Positions 9,361 to 17,744 of a DNA stretch of 64,000 nt are shown piece by piece. Positions within the stretch are counted from its first letter, which is position 1. Each line of letters begins with the position of its first letter. The stretch is from Breznakiella homolactica (lineage in GTDB: Bacteria > Spirochaetota > Spirochaetia > Treponematales > Breznakiellaceae). The notes below the pieces were generated by a model. That model did no database searches. It was given only the letters and a program-made list of their open reading frames with translations, and was not told the DNA's origin. The DNA lies in NCBI RefSeq assembly GCF_016616095.2, contig NZ_CP067089.2, positions 806,001 through 870,000 of the forward strand, given 5' to 3'. A program made the position numbers and the translations under genes.

Positions 9361-10053
9361 TCAATCCTCGTCGGGTACTACAAAATACCGGTCGTGCTTC
9401 TGGTCATATTCAATGATGATTGCCCGGCTGCCCCTGGCAAGTGTATTCGGCGTTTCGGCCCTGACGTTTACGTTTATTGATGTTCCCCTGGTTTCAATGT
9501 CGGCCCGGCCGAACTGTTCATCCACCGAACCGGTGGTAACTGTGCAGAGTGAGCCTACCAGGGTTTTCTTTGAAGCGGCGGCGTGGGACCTGAACAGTCC
9601 CCGCAGGGGCCGCAGGATGACGGAACTGACAAGAAAAGAAACAAACCCGCTGGCCGCCAGGATAGCCGCTCCGGCGATCCAATACAGAAGGGAGGGCCGC
9701 AGGGGTTCAAGCAGCCACATATTTGAAAGACAGCAAATCGTCCAGGAACTGAGGATAACCACCGAAAGGACAATGGTGATGGGAATGTCCTTCAATCCAA
9801 GGGCGGCCAGGAGCCCGCCGAGGCCGCCGCCGTGGCTCTGTGCCCCGGCATCGGCGTCGATATCAATTTCGCCTTCGGCGGAAACATCGCCGCCTGCGTC
9901 AGCCCCTGCATCCCCGATGTCGGTGTCAATATCGGATGAATCGGTATCCACCAGTCCCACCGCCGCCAGCAGCCAATAGATGATCACCACCGCCAGAAGG
10001 ACGGTGTAGACCACGGTGGGGAAACTGATCAGGGAACTTAAAAAAAGCTGCAT
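9361..10053 (-). CDS. OB-fold / NfeD-like membrane protein, YqiJ-like
   Basis: NfeD-like proteins pair with flotillins and carry a C-terminal OB-fold exposed to the cytoplasm. The 230-residue product has one hydrophobic stretch at about residues 12-35, then an acidic linker of Asp/Ala/Gly (about 36-75). Two or more further membrane segments follow (about 90-145). The C-terminal soluble part of about 80 residues (LVGSLCTVTTGSVDEQFGRAD and RAIIIEYDQKHDRYFVV) has the beta-rich look of the OB-fold. The ATG at 10053 is preferred over the one at 10071 because AGGGG lies 8 nt before it. It heads the cluster with the flotillin and AAA genes, and a weak hairpin lies in the gap to the flotillin gene. 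Confidence 0.82.
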   Translation of the reverse strand: MQLFLSSLISFPTVVYTVLLAVVIIYWLLAAVGLVDTDSSDIDTDIGDAGADAGGDVSAEGEIDIDADAGAQSHGGGLGGLLAALGLKDIPITIVLSVVILSSWTICCLSNMWLLEPLRPSLLYWIAGAAILAASGFVSFLVSSVILRPLRGLFRSHAAASKKTLVGSLCTVTTGSVDEQFGRADIETRGTSINVNVRAETPNTLARGSRAIIIEYDQKHDRYFVVPDED

Positions 10054-10187
10054 GGCCGTGCCCCTTTTCATTGGTTAAAACGCCGGCATAACACCGGGTT
10101 TATAGTATTGCAGGATAGTGAAATTGTACAGGGCACCGGGTTGTTTTTTACTTGTTATCGCAGCAAACAGAGTCTATGTTTTAGGAC

Positions 10188-10213
10188 AAAAAAAAGACCC
10201 TTTCGGGTCTTTT
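10188..10213 (-). terminator. Rho-independent terminator after tRNA-Arg
   Basis: Read on the minus strand: AAAAGACCC, loop GAAA, GGGTC, then a run of eight T. The hairpin starts immediately after the tRNA 3' end and ends its transcript. The A-run on the other side would let it act bidirectionally, but no plus-strand gene approaches it. Confidence 0.88.
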
Positions 10214-10214
10214 C

Positions 10215-10288
10215 TGAGAGATGCGGGACTCGAACCCACCACCTTTAGCTCCGGAGGCTAACGCTCTATCCAGATGAGCTAATCTCTC
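10215..10288 (-). tRNA. tRNA-Arg (anticodon CCG)
   Basis: A 74-nt cloverleaf can be folded by eye. Acceptor arms are GAGAGAT and ATCTCTC with discriminator A. The D stem is GCTC/GAGC. The anticodon stem TTAGC/GCTAA holds the 7-nt loop CTCCGGA, so the anticodon is CCG, reading CGG (arginine). A 5-nt variable loop follows, and the T stem GTGGG/CCCGC closes the loop TTCGAGT. CCA is not encoded: the next bases lead straight into the terminator. CGG codons are frequent in the genes of this window, consistent with a dedicated tRNA. A possible promoter lies upstream at 10325-10354. Confidence 0.95.
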
Positions 10289-10324
10289 ATTTCAATAATC
10301 AACAAATAATTGACTACCGGAAAT

Positions 10325-10354
10325 AACTTATCCGATTTAAACCGGCCATGTCAA
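10325..10354 (-). promoter_or_regulatory. Possible promoter of tRNA-Arg
   Basis: On the minus strand a perfect TTGACA (10354-10349) is followed after 18 nt by TAAGTT (10330-10325), which is a weak -10. It sits about 37 nt before the tRNA 5' end and after the stop of the outer-membrane-type gene, the expected place for a tRNA promoter. Confidence 0.45.
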
Positions 10355-10413
10355 GACTCATGCCTGCACAAAAGAAGTAACTGTCCATGAACATCCTCCG
10401 CCCAGAGGCGGTA

Positions 10414-11013
10414 TTATAACATCCATCCGATACCGATAAACGGACGCAGGATAAAACCTTTGTAGTCACTGATCCACGCTTTTTCGTCAAAATCATAGCA
10501 GAAAAAGTCATAGCCCATCGAAATTCCCGCATCCACACTCATGGAATTTATAATAATTCTGAATGCCGCGGTTCCGCCGACACCCAATCCGGAATAGCAG
10601 TAATTCAGATCCTTGCTTCCCTCCGGTTCGCCGTTGAAATACGTTATCTGGGCATGGGCTCCAATACCCGCGATAAATTGTATGGCTTCCGTAAATATGG
10701 GAACCCGGAAAGCGGGCCCCAGCATCAGTTCGCTCTGTATACCGAAATCGGGTTTATACTGGGTCTTGAGATACCGTGTGTTCAATGGGTATGCGACACT
10801 TAAATCATAAAAATAACCGAAATACCCTTTATTAAGAAAACCGAACCCGTTAAGGCTTACCCCGTCATTTTTTTGGATCAGGTTCTCTCCGTAATATTTC
10901 TCCCAGGAGATACCATACTGTACCCTCAATGCCATCCAATTTTCGGTTTTGCCAAAAACAGGTATGCCGCATACGAGCAGAGAACATAATGCCAATATCA
11001 GTTTCTTATTCAT
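10414..11013 (-). CDS. Small outer-membrane beta-barrel-like protein, function unknown
   Basis: The product has 199 residues. It starts MNKKLILALCSLLVCGIPVFG, a clear signal peptide with cleavage expected after about residue 21. The rest is rich in aromatic residues and Gly, with alternating polar/hydrophobic strands (for example YFGYFYDLSVAYPLN and GLGVGGTAAFRIIINS). It ends with an amphipathic strand, GFILRPFIGIGWML. This pattern fits a small outer-membrane beta-barrel, but no family is recognised with certainty. The ATG at 11013 is chosen because it begins the signal peptide; an upstream frame extension to 11055 has no support. It is a single gene between the tRNA and an importer operon. 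Confidence 0.75.
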   Translation of the reverse strand: MNKKLILALCSLLVCGIPVFGKTENWMALRVQYGISWEKYYGENLIQKNDGVSLNGFGFLNKGYFGYFYDLSVAYPLNTRYLKTQYKPDFGIQSELMLGPAFRVPIFTEAIQFIAGIGAHAQITYFNGEPEGSKDLNYCYSGLGVGGTAAFRIIINSMSVDAGISMGYDFFCYDFDEKAWISDYKGFILRPFIGIGWML

Positions 11014-11129
11014 AAGATTTTCCCAGATGGTTTGCCGGTCAGAGAAACAACACATTTTTATTCAAAAAGCTGAATAAATATATTATATAACCAGTTTTGA
11101 ATTTTTTCTAAAATTATTGGAATTTCAAT

Positions 11130-11163
11130 AAAAAAAAGCCGGACCGAAGTATTCCGGCCCGGC
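11130..11163 (-). terminator. Rho-independent terminator of the minus-arm sugar operon
   Basis: On the minus strand GCCGGGCCGG pairs with an imperfect CCGGTCCGGC-like arm (one or two mismatches) around ATACTT, followed by eight T. It lies about 67 bp after the last permease stop (11230), so it ends the operon that starts near 17600. Confidence 0.85.
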
Positions 11164-11229
11164 ATAAAAATTGTCAGCGTTCCATGGCAGAGAATAATTA
11201 AAGTCAATCTATGCAAAACAGCCGTCTTT

Positions 11230-12063
11230 TTACCCCTTTACGGAGCCCGACATCATACCGGAGACGAATTGCTTCTGGAAAAGCGTAAAGACGATGACTG
11301 CGGGGATACTCATCAGCACCGATCCAGCCATCAGATTTCCCCAGCTGATGCCGAACTCGAGTTTGTAATAGGCAAGGCCAATGGAAATAGGCTGGGTTGA
11401 AATATCCGTCGTCAGCGCGAGGGCGAGAAGAAATTCGTTCCAGGAAAGGATGAACGCATACATACCTACCGCCCCGATCGCCGGAGCGGCTATGGGAACG
11501 ATCAGTTTAAAAAGGATCGTCAGCGGTCCGCATCCGTCGAGGACCGCCGATTCTTCAATTTCAATGGGGATGTTGTCAAAGAAGCCCTTGGTAAGCCAGA
11601 TTGTTATGGGCATCCCGATTATGAGATATACCATTACGATCCCGGGATAGGTATTCAGAAGGTTAAGACGCCTCAGGATAATAAAAAAAGGTATGATCAG
11701 CGCGACTCTTGGCAGAACACGGCTGAATAGGATCGCCCCCAGGATCAGTTTTTTCCCTTTAAATCTGAACCGTGAAAAACCATAGGCGGCCAGAACCGCG
11801 ATTATCAAAGCTAAAACCGTCGACGCGGTGGAAATTATCACGGTATTCAGAAAATAGCGCATCATGGACGAATTGTTCAGTACGGAAATATAGTGTTCCA
11901 GAGTGGGGGAACGGGGAATCCACTGCGGCGGGAACGCGTAAATATCCTCGCTTTTTTTGAATGATGTGCTGATTATCCAGAGGATAGGCATAAGACTGAA
12001 AACCGAAATGACTAACGAACCTAAAAAGAAATATATTTTCTGCGGTATGGTATGGCGTCTCAT
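11230..12063 (-). CDS. CUT1 sugar ABC importer permease, MalG type
   Basis: This is the second inner-membrane permease subunit of a binding-protein-dependent carbohydrate importer. The 277-residue protein has six predicted membrane segments. It carries the cytoplasmic EAA-type loop (EIEESAVLDGCGPLTILFKL, then IVP) that docks the ATPase, and ends FVSGMMSGSVKG, the standard MalG-type C-terminus. Its ATG overlaps the stop of the MalF-type gene by 4 bp (12060-12063). It is the last gene of the minus-arm operon, before a strong terminator. No ATP-binding subunit is encoded nearby, so a shared MsmK/UgpC-like ATPase is presumably used. Confidence 0.94.
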   Translation of the reverse strand: MRRHTIPQKIYFFLGSLVISVFSLMPILWIISTSFKKSEDIYAFPPQWIPRSPTLEHYISVLNNSSMMRYFLNTVIISTASTVLALIIAVLAAYGFSRFRFKGKKLILGAILFSRVLPRVALIIPFFIILRRLNLLNTYPGIVMVYLIIGMPITIWLTKGFFDNIPIEIEESAVLDGCGPLTILFKLIVPIAAPAIGAVGMYAFILSWNEFLLALALTTDISTQPISIGLAYYKLEFGISWGNLMAGSVLMSIPAVIVFTLFQKQFVSGMMSGSVKG

Positions 12064-12944
12064 TTGATTTTTTCTCCCCGGGTTAATAAGTTTCTGATCA
12101 GCATTGTCAGAAGGACAAACCCGATCAGCATCACACTGACGGCTGAGGACTGCGAGAAATTGAATTCATTGAGTCCAAGCCGGTAAATAAACAACCCTAA
12201 TATTTCAGTGGCTCCGCCGGGTCCGCCGCCGGTCATAACGAAGATAAGGTCAAAAGCGTTCCACGCGTATACAATCTGGAGCATTACCACAATCACAATT
12301 ATATTTTTCAGATTCGGAATTGTTATCGAAATAAGCCGCTGGAACGCATTGGCTCCGTCCACTTCAGCGGCTTCATACTGTTCCTGCGGAATGGCTTTCA
12401 TGCCGGCGAGCAGCATTACCATAAGAAACGGATATCCCTGCCAAATGGTCGCGAACAGTACCGAACCAAGAGCAAGGCTGGGATCCGTCAGCCAAGGCCG
12501 GGCAAGGGATGCAAGCCCCAGCTGTTTCAGCATCGCGTTAAGCAGTCCGAAGTCGGTCTGCATGATCCATTTCCAGGTGTTTCCCGCCACGATCGAAGGG
12601 ATTGCCCATGGCAGAAGGGCAATGGTCTGGATGATGATTCTTCCTTTAAAATTGTTATTGAGAAAAAGGGCCACCGCAAAGGCAAAGGTGAACTGAAATA
12701 GTACACTGCCGAAAACCCAAATCAATGTGTTAAGGATTATCCTGGGAAATTCATACCGCTGAACAGTGGCAATAAAATGTTTTAATCCGACAAATTTAGT
12801 TTCAAAATAGGGAAGGCTGACGTCGGAAAAAGAAAACAGAACCGTCTGCCATAACGGATATACCATTAATACCAGCAAAAGAATTAATGCGGGCAATACA
12901 AAAAGAAATCCCGGAAGCTGTTTTCTCAATTTAATTCTCCCCAA
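12060..12944 (-). CDS. CUT1 sugar ABC importer permease, MalF type
   Basis: First permease of the importer, 294 residues, with about six membrane helices. The cytoplasmic coupling loop EQYEAAEVDGANAFQRLISI with the following TIPNL is the canonical EAA motif. The N-terminus (LPGFLFVLPALILLLVLMVYPL) is a typical first helix. It is separated from the upstream binding-protein gene by 78 bp, which hold an inverted repeat able to form a stem-loop (12956-12997), and it overlaps the MalG-type gene by 4 bp. The substrate cannot be read from the sequence. The linked dehydratase, reductase and oxidoreductase suggest a sugar, sugar acid or glycoside. Confidence 0.94.
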   Translation of the reverse strand: MGRIKLRKQLPGFLFVLPALILLLVLMVYPLWQTVLFSFSDVSLPYFETKFVGLKHFIATVQRYEFPRIILNTLIWVFGSVLFQFTFAFAVALFLNNNFKGRIIIQTIALLPWAIPSIVAGNTWKWIMQTDFGLLNAMLKQLGLASLARPWLTDPSLALGSVLFATIWQGYPFLMVMLLAGMKAIPQEQYEAAEVDGANAFQRLISITIPNLKNIIVIVVMLQIVYAWNAFDLIFVMTGGGPGGATEILGLFIYRLGLNEFNFSQSSAVSVMLIGFVLLTMLIRNLLTRGEKIK

Positions 12945-12955
12945 AAATTACAGAA

Positions 12956-12997
12956 TCCGTTTTTCCGGGAAGTGTAAAAACTCCCCTGAAAAACGGA
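12956..12997 (-). other. Intercistronic stem-loop between binding-protein and permease genes
   Basis: Perfect 10-bp arms TCCGTTTTTC (12956-12965) and GAAAAACGGA (12988-12997), with a further partial GGGA/TCCC pairing inside. There is no T-run after the stem, so it is more likely to protect the 3' end of the binding-protein mRNA or set a processing point than to terminate fully. Confidence 0.6.
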
Positions 12998-13022
12998 CCA
13001 ATACACAACAGCACCTAATCTG

Positions 13023-14252
13023 CTATTTTACCCCCAAAATAGCGTTCGCTGAGTCGGTCATAATCCGTGCCGCTTCCTTTACGGTTGCTTCTCCGGTCAT
13101 GGCGCGCTGAAGCTGCCGGATAATAACTGTCCGGATTTCCACCCATTCAGGAATAATAGGTTGGTTTCTCGTTGTTTCAGTTGCCTTAAGTATTTTCTTG
13201 TAAATAGGTTCATTCCATGGAGCGGAGGTTGTGGCCGAAGAGCGTCCGGGCATACGGATGGTAAGCCGCGACAGATTGTCGGGCTGGGTAAACCATTCAA
13301 TAAACTCCCGAGCCCCATCAGAATTTTTAGCGCCGACAGGAACGGCAAAACTGTAGCCGCTGCTCCGTGCGAAATTCCCGCCCGGATTCGAGGCAAAATC
13401 CCAGCGGATGTTTTTTGCGTTCTCCTTAAAAGTAGGAACAAGATTCGATGCGCCTTCAATCATGGCAAGACGGCCGCTGATAAAGAATTCAATATAATCC
13501 TTGGTATCGTAATTTACGCTTCCCTGGGGGGACACACCGTGGACCCGAACCAAGTCAATCCAAAATTGAATAGCCGCGATAGCTTCCGGTTCATCCAGGA
13601 CACAACGGCCGTCCCGGATAACTTCTCCGCCGTAGGACCAGATAATCGGCAGCAGCTGGTCAATCCCGTCAGAGGCCGCAGCGGCACTTCCCGCGACACC
13701 GTATCCGTACCGTTCTCCCGGAATTGTCACGGCCTTTGCCATTTGAAGAAACTCGTCCCATGTCCAGTCATTGGTAGGATAGGGGATACCCGCCGCGTCG
13801 AAAATATCCATATTGTAGAATATCCCCGTCGCGTCTGACCGGTAGGGAATACCATACTGTTTTCCCTGATACATACCGGCATCCCACATTCCCGAGGAAA
13901 AGTCCGCCCGCGCAACACCGGGAAACGGCTGCAGCAGGTTTTTCCCGGCCAGAGGATTGAGCATACCATCATCGAGAGCTACCGCATCGGGCGGTACATT
14001 GCCGACAATCGCAGTGGTGATTTTTTCGATGTAACCGTCATAGGGGTAGGTCTCAATTTTAAGAATAGTATCATGGGTTTCGGCGTAGGCTTTTTCTATG
14101 ACCGGCGCCTGATCCTTCCACCACGCACCCATCCAGACAGTGACAGTTTTCGGTCCCTTGCCGCTGCCGTCCGAAGATCCTCCGGAGAAAACACTCGCCG
14201 CGGGAACCAGCATTCCCGCGATCAACAAAATCCAAAGTTTTTTGGCCATCAT
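13023..14252 (-). CDS. Extracellular sugar-binding protein (family 1)
   Basis: Periplasmic solute-binding subunit that delivers substrate to the permeases downstream. The 409-residue product has a signal peptide (KKLWILLIAGMLVPAASVFS) followed by a Gly/Ser-rich linker (GGSSDGSGKG). No lipobox Cys is present, so it looks soluble or otherwise retained rather than lipidated. The mature part has family-1 features such as TVTVWMGAWWKDQAPVIEKA and YGIPYRSDATGIFYNMDIFD. GGAGG lies 5-8 nt before two adjacent ATG codons, either of which could be the start. It lies between the Gfo/Idh gene and the two permeases, all in one operon. Confidence 0.93.
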   Translation of the reverse strand: MMAKKLWILLIAGMLVPAASVFSGGSSDGSGKGPKTVTVWMGAWWKDQAPVIEKAYAETHDTILKIETYPYDGYIEKITTAIVGNVPPDAVALDDGMLNPLAGKNLLQPFPGVARADFSSGMWDAGMYQGKQYGIPYRSDATGIFYNMDIFDAAGIPYPTNDWTWDEFLQMAKAVTIPGERYGYGVAGSAAAASDGIDQLLPIIWSYGGEVIRDGRCVLDEPEAIAAIQFWIDLVRVHGVSPQGSVNYDTKDYIEFFISGRLAMIEGASNLVPTFKENAKNIRWDFASNPGGNFARSSGYSFAVPVGAKNSDGAREFIEWFTQPDNLSRLTIRMPGRSSATTSAPWNEPIYKKILKATETTRNQPIIPEWVEIRTVIIRQLQRAMTGEATVKEAARIMTDSANAILGVK

Positions 14253-14277
14253 TCATTCCTCCATTAAAATGTTGAAT

Positions 14278-15282
14278 TTATTGTACGTCCGCCCAACCGT
14301 GCACGGTTATTGACCGGACGACAGCCTCATAAACCCGCGCCATTGCCAGCGCGTTTTCCAGGGGTACCGTTTCTTTCGTATCCTCAAGAATCGCTTTGCT
14401 GAACTCATCGCCCTGCAGTGTATAATGGTCACAGGGCGGGATTACGATTTCTGAAGTTTCTTCATATCCCAAGGCACCCTCGGTGACGAAGATTCGGGTT
14501 TTCTCATCCGACGGCGGGTTAAAAGGCTGCGGAATGTCGATGACCCGTTCCGTTCCGATAAAGCTCATGTGCTGGAACGGTGCCATCTGTGTGGATGTGA
14601 CATACGAAAGGGTGCATGACGGGAACTCAACTATCAGAGACGCGCTGCGGTCGGTTCCGAACCGCGGATCGATATCGGCATTTACCAGCAGCCGGACCGG
14701 TTCCTCTCCCAGAATCATCCTGGATACCATCAGGGGATAGCATCCAACATCGAAAATTGCTCCGCCGCCGAATTCCTTTATGTTTCTGATATTCGCAGGA
14801 TCATCCGTATAGAAACAAAAACCGCCCTGAATTGTCCGCAGGGTTCCGATGGTTCCATCCTTGAATAAGCGTTTCACTCCGGACCACTGAGGATGGCTGG
14901 CCACCATAAACGCTTCCCCAGCCTTGACGCCGCAGGAATCCCGCAGGGCGATCAGTTTCTCCGCTTCCTTTACGGAAAGTACCAGTGGTTTTTCACACAG
15001 AACATGTTTGCCCGCCTTCATCGCTTTAACCGTCCATTCATAATGGAGATGGTTCGGAAGGGGGATGTATACGGCCTGTATATCATCATCCTCAAGAAGT
15101 TCCTCATAGGAACCGTATGCTTTTGGTATCCCGAACTGTTCCGCTGCAGCACGCGCTTTTTTTAGATCACGGGAACAAATAGCGTATACGTTGGAATACT
15201 TTCCTTTCTGCATCGCGGGTATTATTTTGTTTAAGCCGATCTGCGCGGTGCTCAGAATACCCCAGTTAATCTTTTTCTCCAT
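14278..15282 (-). CDS. Gfo/Idh/MocA-family NAD(P)-dependent oxidoreductase
   Basis: Members oxidise or reduce hydroxyl groups of sugars, inositols or glycosides with NAD(P). The 334-residue product has the N-terminal Rossmann segment INWGILSTAQIGLNKIIPAM. The Gly-rich loop is modified (G-I-L-S-T-A), as in the dehydrogenase branch close to xylose and dihydrodiol dehydrogenases. The catalytic CEKPL motif is present at about residue 93 with Lys intact, and a C-terminal alpha/beta substrate domain follows. GGAGCGA lies 8-9 nt before the ATG at 15282, favoured over the ATG two codons upstream. The gene is between the aldo/keto reductase and the binding protein in the same operon, so it probably acts on the imported sugar. 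Confidence 0.92.
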   Translation of the reverse strand: MEKKINWGILSTAQIGLNKIIPAMQKGKYSNVYAICSRDLKKARAAAEQFGIPKAYGSYEELLEDDDIQAVYIPLPNHLHYEWTVKAMKAGKHVLCEKPLVLSVKEAEKLIALRDSCGVKAGEAFMVASHPQWSGVKRLFKDGTIGTLRTIQGGFCFYTDDPANIRNIKEFGGGAIFDVGCYPLMVSRMILGEEPVRLLVNADIDPRFGTDRSASLIVEFPSCTLSYVTSTQMAPFQHMSFIGTERVIDIPQPFNPPSDEKTRIFVTEGALGYEETSEIVIPPCDHYTLQGDEFSKAILEDTKETVPLENALAMARVYEAVVRSITVHGWADVQ

Positions 15283-15302
15283 AACCATTCGCTCCTTTTT
15301 CT

Positions 15303-16295
15303 TCAGACTGTTGAATTTGTAGGTACCATTTTCATAAAAAAATGGAGATATACCGGAAGGCTGTCGGTGACTTCCCGTGACAGATCGTCAAGCATCCGCA
15401 TGTCTTCTGAATCGATACTCCAGCCGGCGGCGCCGATGTTTTCAGAAAGCTGGCCCGCCGATTTTGCACCGGTGATTACAGAACAGACACCTTCCCGGGA
15501 CTTTGCCCAATTAAGGGCAAGCTGCACCATGGTCTTTCCGTACCGAAGGGCTATCGGTTTCATGGCGTTTACCGTTTCGACACAGGATGCGAACCATTCT
15601 TTCTGGAAAAGCAGTATCCCATTATTCGCGGGCCGTCCCCGCTGGTCCTCTGAATCAAAACTCCAGTCCGGAGTAAATTTCCCTGAGAGAAGCCCCACCG
15701 CAAGCGGGCTGTAGGGAATAATGCCGATCCCGTTTTCCCGGCAGAATGGCTGTATCTCCGCTTCCATGTATTTCCGCCATAACAGGCTGTAGCATTGCTG
15801 TACCGCGTCAATCTGTCCGTGTTTTACGGACTCTTCGAGCTGATTCCGGCTGAAGTTGCATACCCCCAGAGCCCGGATTTTTCCTTCCTGTTTCAGTTCC
15901 GTCATAGTTCCGATAACTTCGGAAAGCGGAACCGAATCGTTCGGATAATGTATAAAGTAGATATCAAGGTAATCGGTACCGATCCGCCGCAGGCTGTTTT
16001 CGCAGGAACTCCGGATATTCTCCGGCGCCGTATGTTCGTATGAAACTTTGCTGGCAATCTGAATCCGGCTCCGTTCCTTACCCAGGGCTTTTCCCAGCAG
16101 CGTTTCCGAGCGGCCGCCGCCGTAGGATTCGGCATTATCAAAAAAGGTTATTCCGCTGCCGAAAGCGGCCCGGTATATCTCAAGGAAATCACGGTCGAGG
16201 ATACCGGAGGAGAATTCCGATACCCGGGGAACACTGCCTCCCATACAAAGCTCTGAAACCAGTATGCCGCTCTTTCCCAGCCGGTTATAGTTCAC
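15303..16295 (-). CDS. Aldo/keto reductase
   Basis: NAD(P)H-dependent aldo/keto reductase of about standard length (330 residues). The catalytic tetrad is visible: Asp and Tyr in FFDNAESYGGGRSE, Lys in QIASKVSYEH, and His in IYFIHYPND. The C-terminal cofactor-binding part (SVITGAKSAGQLSENIGAAG) is typical of the voltage-gated-channel-beta-like AKR branch. The start is a GTG preceded by GAGGAG; an overlapping ATG is out of frame. It lies 20 bp upstream of the Gfo/Idh gene and 54 bp downstream of the enolase-superfamily gene. It probably reduces or oxidises a sugar or keto-sugar intermediate, but the exact step is unknown. Confidence 0.93.
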   Translation of the reverse strand: MNYNRLGKSGILVSELCMGGSVPRVSEFSSGILDRDFLEIYRAAFGSGITFFDNAESYGGGRSETLLGKALGKERSRIQIASKVSYEHTAPENIRSSCENSLRRIGTDYLDIYFIHYPNDSVPLSEVIGTMTELKQEGKIRALGVCNFSRNQLEESVKHGQIDAVQQCYSLLWRKYMEAEIQPFCRENGIGIIPYSPLAVGLLSGKFTPDWSFDSEDQRGRPANNGILLFQKEWFASCVETVNAMKPIALRYGKTMVQLALNWAKSREGVCSVITGAKSAGQLSENIGAAGWSIDSEDMRMLDDLSREVTDSLPVYLHFFMKMVPTNSTV

Positions 16296-16349
16296 ATCAG
16301 CTCCTCTTCCGTTTTTTCAGCAGCGGTTTCCCGTGATACCCCGCTGCCG

Positions 16350-17534
16350 TTACAGCAGCGCGTTCTTCTCCTCGTATGCTTCCACCGAATGCTTATCCAC
16401 CTGTTCTTGATTTATCGTGATTCCGAGTCCCGGTTCCTTTGAGGGAATAATATATCCGTCTTCCCAGACGAAAGGTTTTTCCAGCAGCGTATCAAGACCG
16501 TATCGGTCCATCTTTTCAATACATTCCTGTATAAGGAAATTCGGTGTGCATACATCAAGCTGAATCTCCGCGGCGAACATCACCGGACCAGCCCAGAAAT
16601 GGGGAGTCACCTGCATATGAAACGCGTCGGCCTTGGCAGCGATTTTTTTTGCTTCCAGAATCCCGCCGACCCCGCCGAGGTCAAGCTGTACTATATCCAC
16701 ACAGCCGCTTGCGATCATGGGAGCCATTTCGTATTTAGTGGCAAGCCGTTCCCCGGACGCGATCGGAATCGATGTTCTGCGGGAAACCCGCTTCATAACC
16801 GATAAATTCTCCGGCGGGGTAGGCTCCTCAAGCCACAGGGGATCGTATTTTTCAAGGGACTTGGCGACCCTGACGGCACCGGCCGGGGTAAACTGGGCGT
16901 GGGTTCCGATGATAATATCGCATTTATCGCCCACCGCTTCCCTGATACGCCGTACTGTCCGTTCCGAGCGGGACATCATTTCCAGGGGTGGCTGGGAAAC
17001 CGAAAGGCTCCCCACATAGGGTGAATAGGGATCAAACTTAATCGCGGTAAATCCCATTTCAGCGTATTCAACAGCCCGCTGTACACAGGCGTCTTCCATC
17101 TGCCAGAAATCCTCACACCAGAACTTGTCATTTTCTTCCATCAGGTACGTATATGTCCTGATCCGTTCGTTCATTACGCCGCCGAGGAGTTCATAGATTG
17201 GTTTTCCCGTTTCTTTGCCGATAATATCCCAGCAAGCCATCTCAAGACCGCTGGCGATTCCCATGGTGGAAAGGTCTGCGCGGGAAAAAGAATGGCCCGT
17301 GAAAATCCGGCGAAGGAGTTTTTCTACATCAAAGGGGCTTTCACCTATAAGATATTTTTCCGCTATGTGGGAAACCATGTTTTTGTAAACCGCCGGAGGA
17401 TAGGCGTTCCAGTAGATCTCGCCCCAACCGGTAATATTTGAATCAGTGGTGACCCGTACGAGGAACCAGTACACGCCGCCCTTGGCGTTTTTCCGCATCT
17501 TAACAACGTACGGTTTAACATCGGTTATCTTCAT
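16350..17534 (-). CDS. Enolase-superfamily (mandelate racemase/MLE) sugar-acid dehydratase
   Basis: The 394-residue protein has the capping domain (residues 1-125) and the TIM-barrel part of the mandelate racemase/muconate-lactonizing subgroup. Visible motifs are AIKFDPYSPY with the catalytic Lys region, IIIGTHAQFTPAGA, DPLWLEEPTPPEN with a metal-ligand Glu, IASGERLATKYE and MQVTPHFWAGP with a barrel-end His. The KFDP/GTH signature recalls sugar-acid dehydratases of the gluconate/galactonate type, which make 2-keto-3-deoxy acids; assignment within the family is by eye. It is first in the minus-arm operon, behind a promoter carrying a GTATATAC operator. A 2-keto-3-deoxy product would suit the kinase and aldolases of the divergent arm. 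Confidence 0.88.
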   Translation of the reverse strand: MKITDVKPYVVKMRKNAKGGVYWFLVRVTTDSNITGWGEIYWNAYPPAVYKNMVSHIAEKYLIGESPFDVEKLLRRIFTGHSFSRADLSTMGIASGLEMACWDIIGKETGKPIYELLGGVMNERIRTYTYLMEENDKFWCEDFWQMEDACVQRAVEYAEMGFTAIKFDPYSPYVGSLSVSQPPLEMMSRSERTVRRIREAVGDKCDIIIGTHAQFTPAGAVRVAKSLEKYDPLWLEEPTPPENLSVMKRVSRRTSIPIASGERLATKYEMAPMIASGCVDIVQLDLGGVGGILEAKKIAAKADAFHMQVTPHFWAGPVMFAAEIQLDVCTPNFLIQECIEKMDRYGLDTLLEKPFVWEDGYIIPSKEPGLGITINQEQVDKHSVEAYEEKNALL

Positions 17535-17591
17535 TTTTCACCCCATACCATATCTTGTAGATTTGATTGTACTGCTTAAGTTGTAAATACG

Positions 17592-17621
17592 AGTATATAC
17601 TTAGAAATTCCAGGCTGTCAA
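17592..17621 (-). promoter_or_regulatory. Promoter and GntR-type operator of the minus arm
   Basis: On the minus strand TTGACA (17621-17616) is followed after 18 nt by TATACT (17597-17592). The 8-bp palindrome GTATATAC (17593-17600) overlaps the -10. HutC-subfamily GntR regulators recognise GT-N-TA-N-AC boxes, and a HutC-type regulator is encoded at 19488. Repression by occlusion of the -10 is inferred. Confidence 0.7.
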
Positions 17622-17708
17622 ATAAATTATTTTTTAAAATAACACCTTCTTTTCGAAGAAAAAATAATCTTATTGGATATAATTGTGTAAATTACCGGAC
17701 AAAAATCC

Positions 17709-17737
17709 TTGTCAAACCTTAAAAATGCCCGTATACT
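17709..17737 (+). promoter_or_regulatory. Upstream promoter of the plus-arm operon
   Basis: TTGTCA (17709-17714), a 17-nt spacer and TATACT (17732-17737) match sigma-70 consensus well. It lies upstream of a second promoter and of the operator at 17769, so transcription from it would cross the operator. Confidence 0.55.
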
Positions 17738-17744
17738 AAATCAG

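Noticed and set aside
16350-17534. Loss of a metal-ligand Asp in the enolase-superfamily protein (GTHAQ in place of D-x-H)
   Set aside because: As I recall, a branch of sugar-acid dehydratases naturally carries GTHGQ-like sequence there, so it is not evidence of inactivation.
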